14,578 nucleotides of DNA, taken from NCBI GenBank assembly GCA_036554605.1, contig DATBMY010000175.1, positions 1-14,578 of the forward strand. The letters run 5' to 3'. Position 1 is the stretch's first letter. Each line of letters begins with the position of its first letter. This stretch comes from DATBMY01 sp036554605 (lineage in GTDB: Bacteria > Acidobacteriota > Blastocatellia > UBA7656). The notes below the pieces were generated by a model. It was not told the origin of the DNA, ran no database searches, and saw only the letters and a program-made list of their open reading frames with translations. Position numbers and translations under genes: made by a program. Shown here piece after piece: positions 1 to 7,564 of the stretch.

Positions 1-2031
1 GAGACACCGCTTGCGGTCATCTTCCCATGCAACTCGCCGGGGGCCGGGGTGCCGCTCGATACGGAGTTCAATACCGGGCCGCTCGGCCAGGTGAGGGTGT
101 CGGGCTTCAGCCCGCTGGGCGTAGACGTCTTCAACTTTCCGCAGGGGCGCACCAACAACGCTTTCCAGATAGCCGATACATTTTTCTATACGAGGAACGA
201 TCACAGGCTCACTCTCGGGTTCGATACCCGCAGGCTACAGCTCAACAGCTTCCTCAATAGAAACTTCCGGCCGCTTGCGACCTTCAGCGGCGCGCGCGAC
301 CTGTCAGGCATAAGCTTCCTGTTTCTCGGAGAGAATGGCGGATTCCTACAGGGCACCGACTTCGTCGCGGCAGGCGCGGCCACGGGCTTCTTCCAGACGC
401 AGGCGGACGTGCCCGATTCGACCATCGGGCTCAGGTACTGGCAGAACTCCTTTTTCGTATCGGACCAGATAAGGGTACGTCCAAACTTTACCCTTACGCT
501 TGGCGCTCGCTACGAACTGAACACGGTTCCGACCGAAGTCAATAACCGCATCGAGAACACGTTCGACTCGGAAGCGGTTCGACGCTTCATAAACTTCGAG
601 CGCGATATTACGGAGGCGGTCCTGGGAAGGCCGTTATCCGGGTTCGAGTTTTTCCTCGCCGGGCGAGATAAGATATTCGAACGCGACAACAATAACATCG
701 CCCCGCACATCGCCTTCGCATGGGACCCGTTCGGCGACGCGAGGACCTCGATCCGCGCGGGATACGGGATATATTACGACCAGATACCGGGCGCGGTCAT
801 AAGCCAGTCGCGCAACGTCTTCCCGACCTTCCTCACCTTTAACACCGGCGGGTCGTTAATCGACCCGGATGATCCAGGCCCACAGCAGTTACTGGCTTTG
901 AATCCGGCTTTCACAACCGGGAGATCGCTGAACGTATTCAACCGCGCCCGGGCCCGCGAATTTTTCGGCACGGATGACCCGGCGCTGATCTCTCTACTGA
1001 TCTCCAGGAGCACAGGTTTTTCCGGCGGGCCCGGGTTTGTGCTTCCGGCCGCCGACCTTGTTACCCCCTATGGACAGCACTGGTCGCTGACAATCGAGCG
1101 AGAGATGGGGCGCGATTTTCTCGCCTCGGCCGCCTATGTGGGGACGAAAGGCACCCACCTGCTAAGGTTCGCCACGCCAAACCTCGGACCGAACACGATC
1201 CCGGCAGTGACGAACATATTGCCGAACCTCGATGCGCAAGTGCCGATCTTCGTAGGCAGGCCGACCGCTCCGGGGTTATTGACCACCGAGACGGGGCTCA
1301 GGCCATTCCCGCTGCTCGGCTCGATCACTACCATCGAATCCGACGCGCACTCGAGCTTCCACAGCCTGCAGTTGCAATTGACCAAGAAGTTCACGCGGGG
1401 GCTGAGGTTCACGGCAAGTTACGCGTGGTCGCACGCGATAGACGAGGTATCGGACATATTCGACCTCGCGGGCGCGCCCGCTTTGCCTCAAAACAGCTTC
1501 GACCGCGCGGCCGAGCGGGCGGACGCGAACTTCGACGTGCGCCACCGCTTCGTCTATAGCTTCGTATACGAGCTTCCGTGGGCCAGGGATAACAGCGTGC
1601 TTGGAGGATGGGCGCTTTCGAGCATAGGCCAGTTCCAGACCGGGCAGCCTTACACGGTCCTCTTCTGCTGTGATGTCAACCTGGACGGCAATCTCACCGA
1701 CAGGGTATCGGAAGCGCCGGTATTCGGGCCGGGCGGCTCTATTACTGGTGGTCTGGGCGATGTAGGCATATCGGGGCGTAATAATTTCCGCGCTCCGGAC
1801 CTCTACAACGTCGACGCGGCGGTCGTAAAGACCTTCAGATTCACCGAGAACCAGAACCTCGAATTCAGGACCGAGGTCTTCAATCTCTTTAACCGGTCGC
1901 ATTTCGGCATACCGGTGCACCAGCTCTTCTTCGGAGGCTTCGGGTTCAAGCCGTTGACCGAGCAGAACAACTATATCGACACGCGTCTGCCGAAGCGCAC
2001 CATACAGTTCGCGCTGAAGTACAACTTCTGA
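1..2031 (+). CDS. TonB-dependent receptor, Oar-like (C-terminal part, 5' truncated)
   Basis: The frame is open from base 1 and stops with TGA at 2029-2031, so 676 residues of a larger protein are visible; the start lies outside the window. The product is the barrel part of an outer-membrane TonB-dependent receptor of the carboxypeptidase-regulatory-domain (Oar) type that is abundant in Acidobacteriota. What shows this: alternating beta-strand sequence with aromatic girdles, and motifs usual in this family, such as NDHRLTLGFDTRR, FTLTLGARYELN, SIRAGYGIYYDQ, YVGTKGTHLL, ASYAWSHAID and FDVRHRFVYSFVYELPW. The chain ends in KYNF, and a terminal aromatic is the usual BAM recognition signal of outer-membrane barrels. 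The N-terminal regulatory domain, TonB box and most of the plug would lie upstream. The substrate cannot be told. A GTG at 49 is an internal codon, not a start. A terminator follows at once, so it is not part of the next operon. Confidence 0.9.
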   Translation, partial: ETPLAVIFPCNSPGAGVPLDTEFNTGPLGQVRVSGFSPLGVDVFNFPQGRTNNAFQIADTFFYTRNDHRLTLGFDTRRLQLNSFLNRNFRPLATFSGARDLSGISFLFLGENGGFLQGTDFVAAGAATGFFQTQADVPDSTIGLRYWQNSFFVSDQIRVRPNFTLTLGARYELNTVPTEVNNRIENTFDSEAVRRFINFERDITEAVLGRPLSGFEFFLAGRDKIFERDNNNIAPHIAFAWDPFGDARTSIRAGYGIYYDQIPGAVISQSRNVFPTFLTFNTGGSLIDPDDPGPQQLLALNPAFTTGRSLNVFNRARAREFFGTDDPALISLLISRSTGFSGGPGFVLPAADLVTPYGQHWSLTIEREMGRDFLASAAYVGTKGTHLLRFATPNLGPNTIPAVTNILPNLDAQVPIFVGRPTAPGLLTTETGLRPFPLLGSITTIESDAHSSFHSLQLQLTKKFTRGLRFTASYAWSHAIDEVSDIFDLAGAPALPQNSFDRAAERADANFDVRHRFVYSFVYELPWARDNSVLGGWALSSIGQFQTGQPYTVLFCCDVNLDGNLTDRVSEAPVFGPGGSITGGLGDVGISGRNNFRAPDLYNVDAAVVKTFRFTENQNLEFRTEVFNLFNRSHFGIPVHQLFFGGFGFKPLTEQNNYIDTRLPKRTIQFALKYNF

Positions 2032-2042
2032 TCACCTGGAGT

Positions 2043-2075
2043 CCGGAGCGAGGCTCTTATACGGCCTCGCTCCGG
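2043..2075 (+). terminator. Rho-independent-type terminator after the TonB receptor
   Basis: A perfect 12-bp GC-rich stem (CCGGAGCGAGGC at 2043-2054 with its complement at 2064-2075) surrounds a 9-base loop. It begins 11 bp after the receptor stop codon. A moderately T-rich tail (GTGATTTCTGGTTTT) follows rather than a pure T run, so termination may be incomplete. Confidence 0.75.
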
Positions 2076-2086
2076 GTGATTTCTGG

Positions 2087-2115
2087 TTTTCATCAAATAT
2101 GGCTTTACGTATAAT
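2087..2115 (+). promoter_or_regulatory. Sigma70-like promoter of the FHA/PP2C operon
   Basis: A consensus -10 box TATAAT lies at 2110-2115. A partial -35 box TTTTCA (4 of 6 matches to TTGACA) lies at 2087-2092, with a 17-bp spacer. Transcription would start near 2122, about 30 bases before the FHA start codon. The -35 box sits in the T-rich tail of the preceding terminator. Confidence 0.6.
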
Positions 2116-2151
2116 GAAACTTGATCACAACCACCCGCGGAGTTCCTTTAC

Positions 2152-2934
2152 ATGATTAACTGTCCAAGATGTGGTGCCGGAAACAGGTCCGGAGCAGATG
2201 AGTGTCGCATGTGCAAAGCGCCTTTGAACGCGAACGAGCAGGCGACAGACCCGGGGACCAGGGAGATATTGCCTTCCTCCTCGACGGTCGTGCTGCCGAA
2301 CTTGCAGACCCAGCCCGGCACTATGATCTTGGGCGAACTGGTGGTATGCCCCTCGTGCTCTTCGATAAACGAATCGACCTGGGCCTTCTGCCAGCAATGC
2401 GGAAATAAGATGGACGCGGCGAAACAAACACCCGCGCCGCCGGAACCGGCGCCGCCTCGTCAGCCCGAGCCGCCCGTCGAAGCGCCGCCTCAGAAACCGG
2501 CGGCTGCCGCGCCCGTGGCGCCGGTCGGTCGCAAGGTCGCGAAGCCAGAGGTCGCCGAAGTAAAGCCCGAGGTAAAGAGAGCCGAAATTTTAGCGGAAGG
2601 CGGCGAAGAAGTCGGCGACAGGACTATAGTAATGGGGAGCATTCCCCGTCCCTCGAAGGGACGCCTGCGCTTGATTATGGAGAATGGAGAGAAAGGCGAA
2701 GCATTCGACCTGCGGGCCGAGACAATCATAGGCCGGGTGCAGGGCGACATTACATTTGCGCACGACGGCTTCATGTCGGGCCGGCACGCGCGGATAGTAC
2801 AAGACGGCGACGATTTCGTGCTGCACGATGAGGGGAGCCGCAACGGCGTATTCGTCCGCATAAAAAAGGAAGTTAGACTTGAGCCGGGCGATTACATACT
2901 CATAGGGCGTCAGCTTTTTCAGTTTGAGACATAG
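2152..2934 (+). CDS. FHA domain protein with two N-terminal zinc ribbons
   Basis: A 260-residue cytoplasmic protein predicted to bind phosphothreonine. Two zinc ribbons come first: C4/C7/C18/C21 and C66/C69/C80/C83. A Pro/Ala/Glu-rich linker spans about 90-165. A C-terminal FHA domain spans about 169-258 and keeps the family's signature: GR at 194-195, SGRH at 209-212 and SRNGVFV at 229-235, the residues that form the phosphopeptide pocket. There is no membrane segment or catalytic domain, so it is a reader or adaptor. The ATG at 2152 has GGAG at 2139-2142. It is the first gene of an operon, with the PP2C phosphatase starting 17 bp after its stop. Just before the FHA domain, Thr158 (DRTIV) lies where some FHA regulators such as GarA carry a phosphorylated Thr motif; calling it a phosphosite is inference. 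The fold is clear; the partner is unknown, though the FHA-pseudokinase transporter or the phosphatase are natural candidates. Confidence 0.88.
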   Translation: MINCPRCGAGNRSGADECRMCKAPLNANEQATDPGTREILPSSSTVVLPNLQTQPGTMILGELVVCPSCSSINESTWAFCQQCGNKMDAAKQTPAPPEPAPPRQPEPPVEAPPQKPAAAAPVAPVGRKVAKPEVAEVKPEVKRAEILAEGGEEVGDRTIVMGSIPRPSKGRLRLIMENGEKGEAFDLRAETIIGRVQGDITFAHDGFMSGRHARIVQDGDDFVLHDEGSRNGVFVRIKKEVRLEPGDYILIGRQLFQFET

Positions 2935-2951
2935 CGCCGGCTGGTTTTCTT

Positions 2952-4256
2952 ATGCAAATGGGCTCAAATGTGCACAACGTGTTAGTTTCGGTTTTTGCGC
3001 GGACCGACATAGGACGCCGCCGCGAAGGCAATGAGGACGCTTTTCTTATAGCGGACCTCACGACGGGCAAAGTCGGCCTCGGCCCCGATATGATCACGCA
3101 CCCGGTAGGCGAGCGGGGCAGCCTTCTTATAGTCTCTGACGGTATGGGAGGAGCGGTCGCGGGCGAGATTGCCAGCGAGATAGCGGTCAAGGCCATACGC
3201 CAGTCGCTTCTGGAGCTTCCTCCCGACATAGTCGAGCCGCAGCGTCTGAAGATAGCGACGGAAATCGCGAACGAGAGCATATGGAACGAGGCGCAGCGCA
3301 ACGCCTCGCTCACCGGGATGGGCGCAACCGTCACGGCGGTGCTCGTGCGAGGCTGCCAGGCATCCATAGCGCAGGTCGGAGACAGCCGCGCTTACCTTAT
3401 ACGCGGAGACCGCATAAAGCAGATCACTAAGGACCAGTCTTACGCGCAGATGCTGGTCGATTCGGGCGCGATCAAGCCCGAGCAGATAGAAAGCGTCCCG
3501 CAAAACGTCATAATGCAAGCGCTCGGCACGCAGCCCGCCGTTCATGTCGCGCTGACATCGGTAGAGCTTCACCGCAACGATCATCTGGTGCTTTGCAGCG
3601 ACGGTTTGTCGGGAAAGATCAAAGCCGAAGAGATGCGAAGGGTGGTTCAGGAATGCTCCGATTTGATGACGGCCTGCCGCATACTCGTAGATCTTGCGAA
3701 CGAGCGCGGCGGCGAGGACAACATCACCGTCGTGCTCGCCCACTTTGACGGCGTGGGGCTTGAGGCCGCCGATCAGAACGCGACCATAACCGACAGCTTC
3801 AAGGCGCTCGACGAAGAGATGCAGCGCGAGCAGCGCCAGAACGAGCGGCCCGATTCGGGCACCCACGAACTGGTCTCTTCGGGCCCGCCGCCCCGGTCCG
3901 ACTACACGACCATGCATCTGACCTCGGTCGCGCCGGCTGAGCGCGCTGGCGCGCAGGCGCCGCCCGCCGAAGCGCCGCCCGCCGAAAAGGCAGAGAAAGC
4001 AGAGAGCAGAGTCGAAAGCTTTCAAGAGCCGCGGCGCGACGCGCCTCAGCCTCCGCCGGCCCGCAGAGTGCCGCGCCCGACGACTTCGCTTGCGCCCGGA
4101 GACATCCCCTCGTTTGACGGGCAGCAACAGGCTGAACGAGCCCGGTCCGAACCTCTAGTGGCGCGCAAAGCGACATCGCCGACAACGATGATAATCCTGG
4201 TGCTGGTGCTGCTCCTGTTGCTTGCGGCCGCCTACCTTATTTACAGGGTCATTTGA
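2952..4256 (+). CDS. PP2C-family Ser/Thr protein phosphatase, C-terminally membrane-anchored
   Basis: A 434-residue PPM/PP2C metal-dependent phosphatase that would remove phosphate from Ser/Thr (mainly Thr) of kinase substrates. All catalytic motifs are present: RREGNEDA (22-30, D29), DGMGG (63-67, D63), TGMGAT (121-126), GDSRAY (143-148), SDGL (216-219, D217) and GGEDNIT (253-259, D256). The four metal-binding Asp are intact, so it should be active. A low-complexity, Pro/Ala/Glu-rich segment follows (about 280-408), then one hydrophobic helix at about 411-431 ending in YRVI, which puts the catalytic domain in the cytoplasm on a C-terminal anchor. It resembles bacterial PstP/Stp-type phosphatases but has no extracytoplasmic domain. 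The ATG at 2952 has no clear Shine-Dalgarno, and ATG at 2958 is an equal choice. It lies 17 bp after the FHA gene, so translation may be coupled. Its last Ile codon and stop lie inside the palindrome shared with the convergent gene. Confidence 0.93.
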   Translation: MQMGSNVHNVLVSVFARTDIGRRREGNEDAFLIADLTTGKVGLGPDMITHPVGERGSLLIVSDGMGGAVAGEIASEIAVKAIRQSLLELPPDIVEPQRLKIATEIANESIWNEAQRNASLTGMGATVTAVLVRGCQASIAQVGDSRAYLIRGDRIKQITKDQSYAQMLVDSGAIKPEQIESVPQNVIMQALGTQPAVHVALTSVELHRNDHLVLCSDGLSGKIKAEEMRRVVQECSDLMTACRILVDLANERGGEDNITVVLAHFDGVGLEAADQNATITDSFKALDEEMQREQRQNERPDSGTHELVSSGPPPRSDYTTMHLTSVAPAERAGAQAPPAEAPPAEKAEKAESRVESFQEPRRDAPQPPPARRVPRPTTSLAPGDIPSFDGQQQAERARSEPLVARKATSPTTMIILVLVLLLLLAAAYLIYRVI

Positions 4257-4280
4257 AATCTCGAATCTGAGATTTCAAAT
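4251..4280. terminator. Perfect palindrome carrying the stop codons of two convergent genes
   Basis: A perfect 12-bp inverted repeat (ATTTGAAATCTC at 4251-4262, complement at 4269-4280) has a 6-base loop. The left arm contains the last Ile codon (ATT) and TGA of the phosphatase gene. The right arm contains, on the other strand, the last Ile codon and TGA of the pseudokinase-MFS gene, at exactly mirrored positions. The stem is AT-rich and lacks a separate T run, so a bidirectional terminator is likely but unproven. Confidence 0.6.
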
Positions 4281-7200
4281 TCTGTACTTCTTCATCAGGA
4301 AAAACACATAGATTTCAGCGATGAGCGCCAGCGCGGCGCGTATCGCCATAAGCACCCCGAGGGAGAGATATTGGAATAGCAGCGCGGCCACGACCGGGAA
4401 GGTGAGGTCCGAGGCGTCGACCCCGCCCTCCATTATCCCCATTGTGCGGCTGCGGTTGGCCAGATTGAAGCTCGATACTTTGGCGGCCACTGCGCCCCAG
4501 GTCGGCTTGAAGGCCGCTTTGCCTATCTCGTCGACGCCGCGCGCGATGCCCATCATAACAGCGAGCATCGCCGTGCCCGCAAACCACGGCGTGATCCAAA
4601 ACAGCAGCGACGTCGCCATATTCGAGACTGACCTGAGCGCTATGATCTTTCCGGCGCCGAACCGGTCGGCGAGCCAGCCGAAGATGGGGCCGAAAAACAG
4701 GGGGACTAGAGTTTCGGCGACTATCTTTATCCAACCGAGCGCGTCCGAAGTCACGTTCAGTTTTACGGCCAGGATAGTAAAGAACTCGCCCGTCACCATG
4801 TAGGCGGGCGCCGTCAGCAGCGCCCCCATGAGCGCGAACGACCAGACGTTCGGCTGCTGCGCGGGCGCTGTATCCATGCCGGCGCGGCGGTGGAGCGAGG
4901 CGCTGCCGGGTTTATCTTTCTTCTTGGCCGATTTCTCTTTTTTCTTCTCGCGTATGAAGAACTGGACCAGTATGAGCGAGAGGGCGGAAAAGGCCGCCGA
5001 CACGATAAATATGACGACGAGGGCGCGGCGAAGTATCTGGCTGTCGATTACCTTTGGCAGATCCTCTATGGGCACCGATCCGAGACGTACTTCGCGCTGC
5101 TCGACGCCCAGGACCACTTGCGGATTGGGGTCGGCGGGCGTGCCCGCAATTGTGCCATCGGGGGCGACATCCTCGGGGCTCGTTATGAACTCTTCTTTAT
5201 TCGTGCCCTGCGCGGTCAGGCCTTCGAGCACCGCCACGTTTGCCGTCACCGTCTGCGTGCCTATCATAAGCACAAGGAGCCAGAGCAGCAGGAAGGCAGC
5301 CAACCCCTCGCCTATCCCGCCCGACGTGGATTTTATGGTGGTGTACCACGAGTAGGCTTGCGCAATATGCCTTTCGTCCGTGTTGTCGGCTATCATCGCC
5401 GAAGCCGAAGGCCCTTTGGCCGAATCGGCCATGCCGCGCACGACGCTTATCGCAAATAGCATCGGCAGCGTTGCCACCGCATATAGCACGCTCACGGCAG
5501 TCTTCAGCGTGAGCGAAATCATGAAGACCTTCTTCTTGCCGTAGCGGTCGGCGAGCGTCCCGAAGAAAGGGCGCAGCAGCAGCGGGACGACGTTTTGTAT
5601 GAGCACGAGCAGCATAGTCTCTGCTATGGGAAGGCCAAATACGAGCAGCGCGTAAAGCGGGACGGCCGTCTTGACAAGCCCGCCCGACATTCGCGAAAGG
5701 AATGCCTCGGTCATCAGCGCGACTACCGTGGGGTTGAGCGCGCCTTTCCCTTTCGTTTTCCCTTCGGCCACGACCGACGGAAGGGCCACTTCACCTTCCA
5801 TGGCGGGCGCGGCCGCGCCCTGCACTATAACTTTCGGCTGGGCCGGCAGCACCGCTACGCGCGTAAGCATCCTTCGAAATATGCCGCCGCTCGCGTCGCT
5901 GACGGCCTGCAGCTCGGCCGCGAGGTTCAAAGCGGTGGGCTGGCGAAGGGCCGGGTCTTTCGAGAGCGCGCGGCTGACGACCACCGCAAGCCCTTCGTCA
6001 ATATCATCCCGGCGAGCAAACTTGGTAATGTCGGGCACCGGCGCGCTCAGATGCATCTGAGCTATCTCGAACGGGTCGTCGGAATCGAACGGCACCTCGT
6101 TTGTTAGCAGCTCGAACAGTATCACTCCCAGCGAGTAGACGTCGGAGCGGGAATCGAGCGGCTTTTCGAGGAACATCTCCGGCGGCTGGTATTCGGGGCG
6201 GCCGAGCATCTTGGCCTGTCCGGCCATGGTCATCTGGACATTGCTTGCTCCTTCGATCTTGGCAACGCCGTAGCCGCCTACTTTTATGACCTCGCTGCCG
6301 TCGGGCGCTCGCTCCACGTATATCGATTCGGGCTTGAGGCTGCGCAGCACTATCCCGTTGACGTGAGCCGTATGGACCGCGCCGCATATCTGGTTGAATA
6401 TGCCGACTATGCGCTGGAGCGTCAGGCCGCGCTCTTCGTTAAGGAGGTCTCTGAGCGTTCGCCCCGAAAGCAATTCTTCGACGATGAAGGCGCGCCCTTC
6501 GGGCGTAGAGCCCACGTCATAGACCTGCACCGAGTTGGGGTGGTGTATGCGGGCGGCGACGCGGGCCTGGCGGCGGAACCGCTCGAGCGCCATCGGGTCT
6601 TTGCCTATATCCTGGTTCAGCAGTTTTACCGCAACAAAGTCGCCCAGCAATATGCGCCGCGCGCGATAGACCGTTCCGGTCGTCCCTCTGTCGATGACCT
6701 CAAGCAATTCATAGCGGCCGTCGAGCACTATCCCGGCGTCGAGCGACTTTGGCGGCGCTTCGGACTTTCGCGCCGGTTCTCTTTTTTGCGCCTCGACCGG
6801 CGGTCTCTGCGCGACCGGAGGAGGTTGTTTACGCGGCGGCTCGATATCCTTGCGCGGGGGCTCTTGAGGAGGTTGGGGTCGGAACGGGACCGGAATCTCT
6901 TCCACGTTGCGGGCGGGCTGGACGGGCGCTTTGGGCGTTGGCAGTTTTGGGACGGGTATGTCTTGAACCGTCTCGAATTGAGCGGGCGCGCGCATGCGTA
7001 TCTTTAGACGCGAGCGGCCGATCTTTATGGTGTCGGCCGGGGTGACCGGCTCGCCTTCGGCGCCAACACGTTTCTTGTTGACGAAGGTGCCGTTGCGGCT
7101 TCCGAGGTCGTATGCATACCAGGTGTTGCCGACCAGACGCAAGAGCGCGTGCCGGCCGCTGACGCCCGGGTCGTCGATCTTAATGTCGTTGCGCCCGTCG

Positions 7201-7412
7201 AAGCCCAGGCTCGTCTCGGGCGCTTTAAGCGGAGCCTGCAACGTAGCCCCTGTTGGCAGAGTAATATCGACCTGCCAGTAGGGCTGGCCCGGCCCTTTCG
7301 AGGGCGGGGCCGGATGCGGCTTGGCGGAAGAGTCGGCCAGGCGTGCTCCGTCAAAAGGGCAAAAGCTTTGGCTGTCACCAAACTCTCTATTACAGACCTG
7401 GCACCGTCTCAC
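4275..7412 (-). CDS. FHA-pseudokinase-MFS transporter fusion protein
   Basis: A 1045-residue multidomain membrane protein. Order: short zinc-ribbon-like N-terminus (C4, C7, C18, then PFDG); FHA domain about 68-138 with SGRH (85-88) and SRNGTF (105-110); Pro-rich linker 140-225; kinase-fold domain about 234-503; linker; MFS transporter about 560-1040. The kinase fold keeps K263 (VAVK), a PPE at 410-412 for the usual APE, and DVYSLG, but Gln282 replaces the alpha-C Glu, LRS (356-358) replaces HRD, LKPES replaces LKPxN, and GGYG (379-382) replaces xDFG, so it should not transfer phosphate. The MFS part has about 12 helices and both motif-A loops (GTLADRYGKKK at 618, GWLADRFGAGK at 912). A loop of about 75 residues (720-795) between helices 5 and 6 faces outside, and a Lys-rich central loop (820-840) faces the cytoplasm. 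Start is GTG at 7412 with a GGGGGG-type Shine-Dalgarno; the next Met is residue 140. Substrate unknown. I infer a transporter controlled by phosphoprotein binding. Confidence 0.85.
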   Translation of the reverse strand: MRRCQVCNREFGDSQSFCPFDGARLADSSAKPHPAPPSKGPGQPYWQVDITLPTGATLQAPLKAPETSLGFDGRNDIKIDDPGVSGRHALLRLVGNTWYAYDLGSRNGTFVNKKRVGAEGEPVTPADTIKIGRSRLKIRMRAPAQFETVQDIPVPKLPTPKAPVQPARNVEEIPVPFRPQPPQEPPRKDIEPPRKQPPPVAQRPPVEAQKREPARKSEAPPKSLDAGIVLDGRYELLEVIDRGTTGTVYRARRILLGDFVAVKLLNQDIGKDPMALERFRRQARVAARIHHPNSVQVYDVGSTPEGRAFIVEELLSGRTLRDLLNEERGLTLQRIVGIFNQICGAVHTAHVNGIVLRSLKPESIYVERAPDGSEVIKVGGYGVAKIEGASNVQMTMAGQAKMLGRPEYQPPEMFLEKPLDSRSDVYSLGVILFELLTNEVPFDSDDPFEIAQMHLSAPVPDITKFARRDDIDEGLAVVVSRALSKDPALRQPTALNLAAELQAVSDASGGIFRRMLTRVAVLPAQPKVIVQGAAAPAMEGEVALPSVVAEGKTKGKGALNPTVVALMTEAFLSRMSGGLVKTAVPLYALLVFGLPIAETMLLVLIQNVVPLLLRPFFGTLADRYGKKKVFMISLTLKTAVSVLYAVATLPMLFAISVVRGMADSAKGPSASAMIADNTDERHIAQAYSWYTTIKSTSGGIGEGLAAFLLLWLLVLMIGTQTVTANVAVLEGLTAQGTNKEEFITSPEDVAPDGTIAGTPADPNPQVVLGVEQREVRLGSVPIEDLPKVIDSQILRRALVVIFIVSAAFSALSLILVQFFIREKKKEKSAKKKDKPGSASLHRRAGMDTAPAQQPNVWSFALMGALLTAPAYMVTGEFFTILAVKLNVTSDALGWIKIVAETLVPLFFGPIFGWLADRFGAGKIIALRSVSNMATSLLFWITPWFAGTAMLAVMMGIARGVDEIGKAAFKPTWGAVAAKVSSFNLANRSRTMGIMEGGVDASDLTFPVVAALLFQYLSLGVLMAIRAALALIAEIYVFFLMKKYRI

Positions 7413-7478
7413 GGCCCCCCCTTACCTGCGGTCTTTTAAGGATATATGAGATCAAACTGGCCTCCCAAATCGGGGGCC

Positions 7479-7507
7479 ACTATATCCCAACCGTTTTATG
7501 CAGTCAA
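7479..7507 (-). promoter_or_regulatory. Sigma70-like promoter of the FHA-pseudokinase-MFS gene
   Basis: On the minus strand, TTGACT (7502-7507) and TATAGT (7479-7484) are separated by exactly 17 bp, each matching 5 of 6 consensus bases. Transcription would start near 7472, leaving a leader of about 60 bases. An imperfect hairpin (GGCCTCC at 7459-7465 with GGGGGCC at 7472-7478) sits at the predicted start of the transcript. Confidence 0.7.
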
Positions 7508-7546
7508 TTAGCGCATAAGATTTCCGCTCGCGGCAGCGAACCGATT

Positions 7547-7564
7547 CTATACCTATTCGTATAG
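7547..7564. promoter_or_regulatory. Palindromic operator-like site upstream of the transporter promoter
   Basis: CTATAC and GTATAG form a perfect 6-bp inverted repeat around a 6-bp centre. The site lies 40 bp upstream of the -35 box of the pseudokinase-MFS promoter, a usual position for an activator dimer. No matching regulator is visible in the window, so its function is inference. Confidence 0.35.

Noticed and set aside
1276..1920. 214-residue antisense frame within the TonB receptor
   Set aside because: Arg/Val-rich shadow of a barrel-coding frame; no start signal or recognisable domain.
2982..4127. 381-residue open frame antisense to the PP2C gene
   Set aside because: It mirrors the codon bias of the real gene, has Arg/Ala/Leu-rich random composition, no Shine-Dalgarno and no motif, while the sense frame has every PP2C motif.
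6363..7007. 214-residue plus-strand frame inside the FHA-pseudokinase gene
   Set aside because: Sense strand there encodes a kinase fold and FHA linker with clear motifs; the opposite frame is Arg-rich and featureless.
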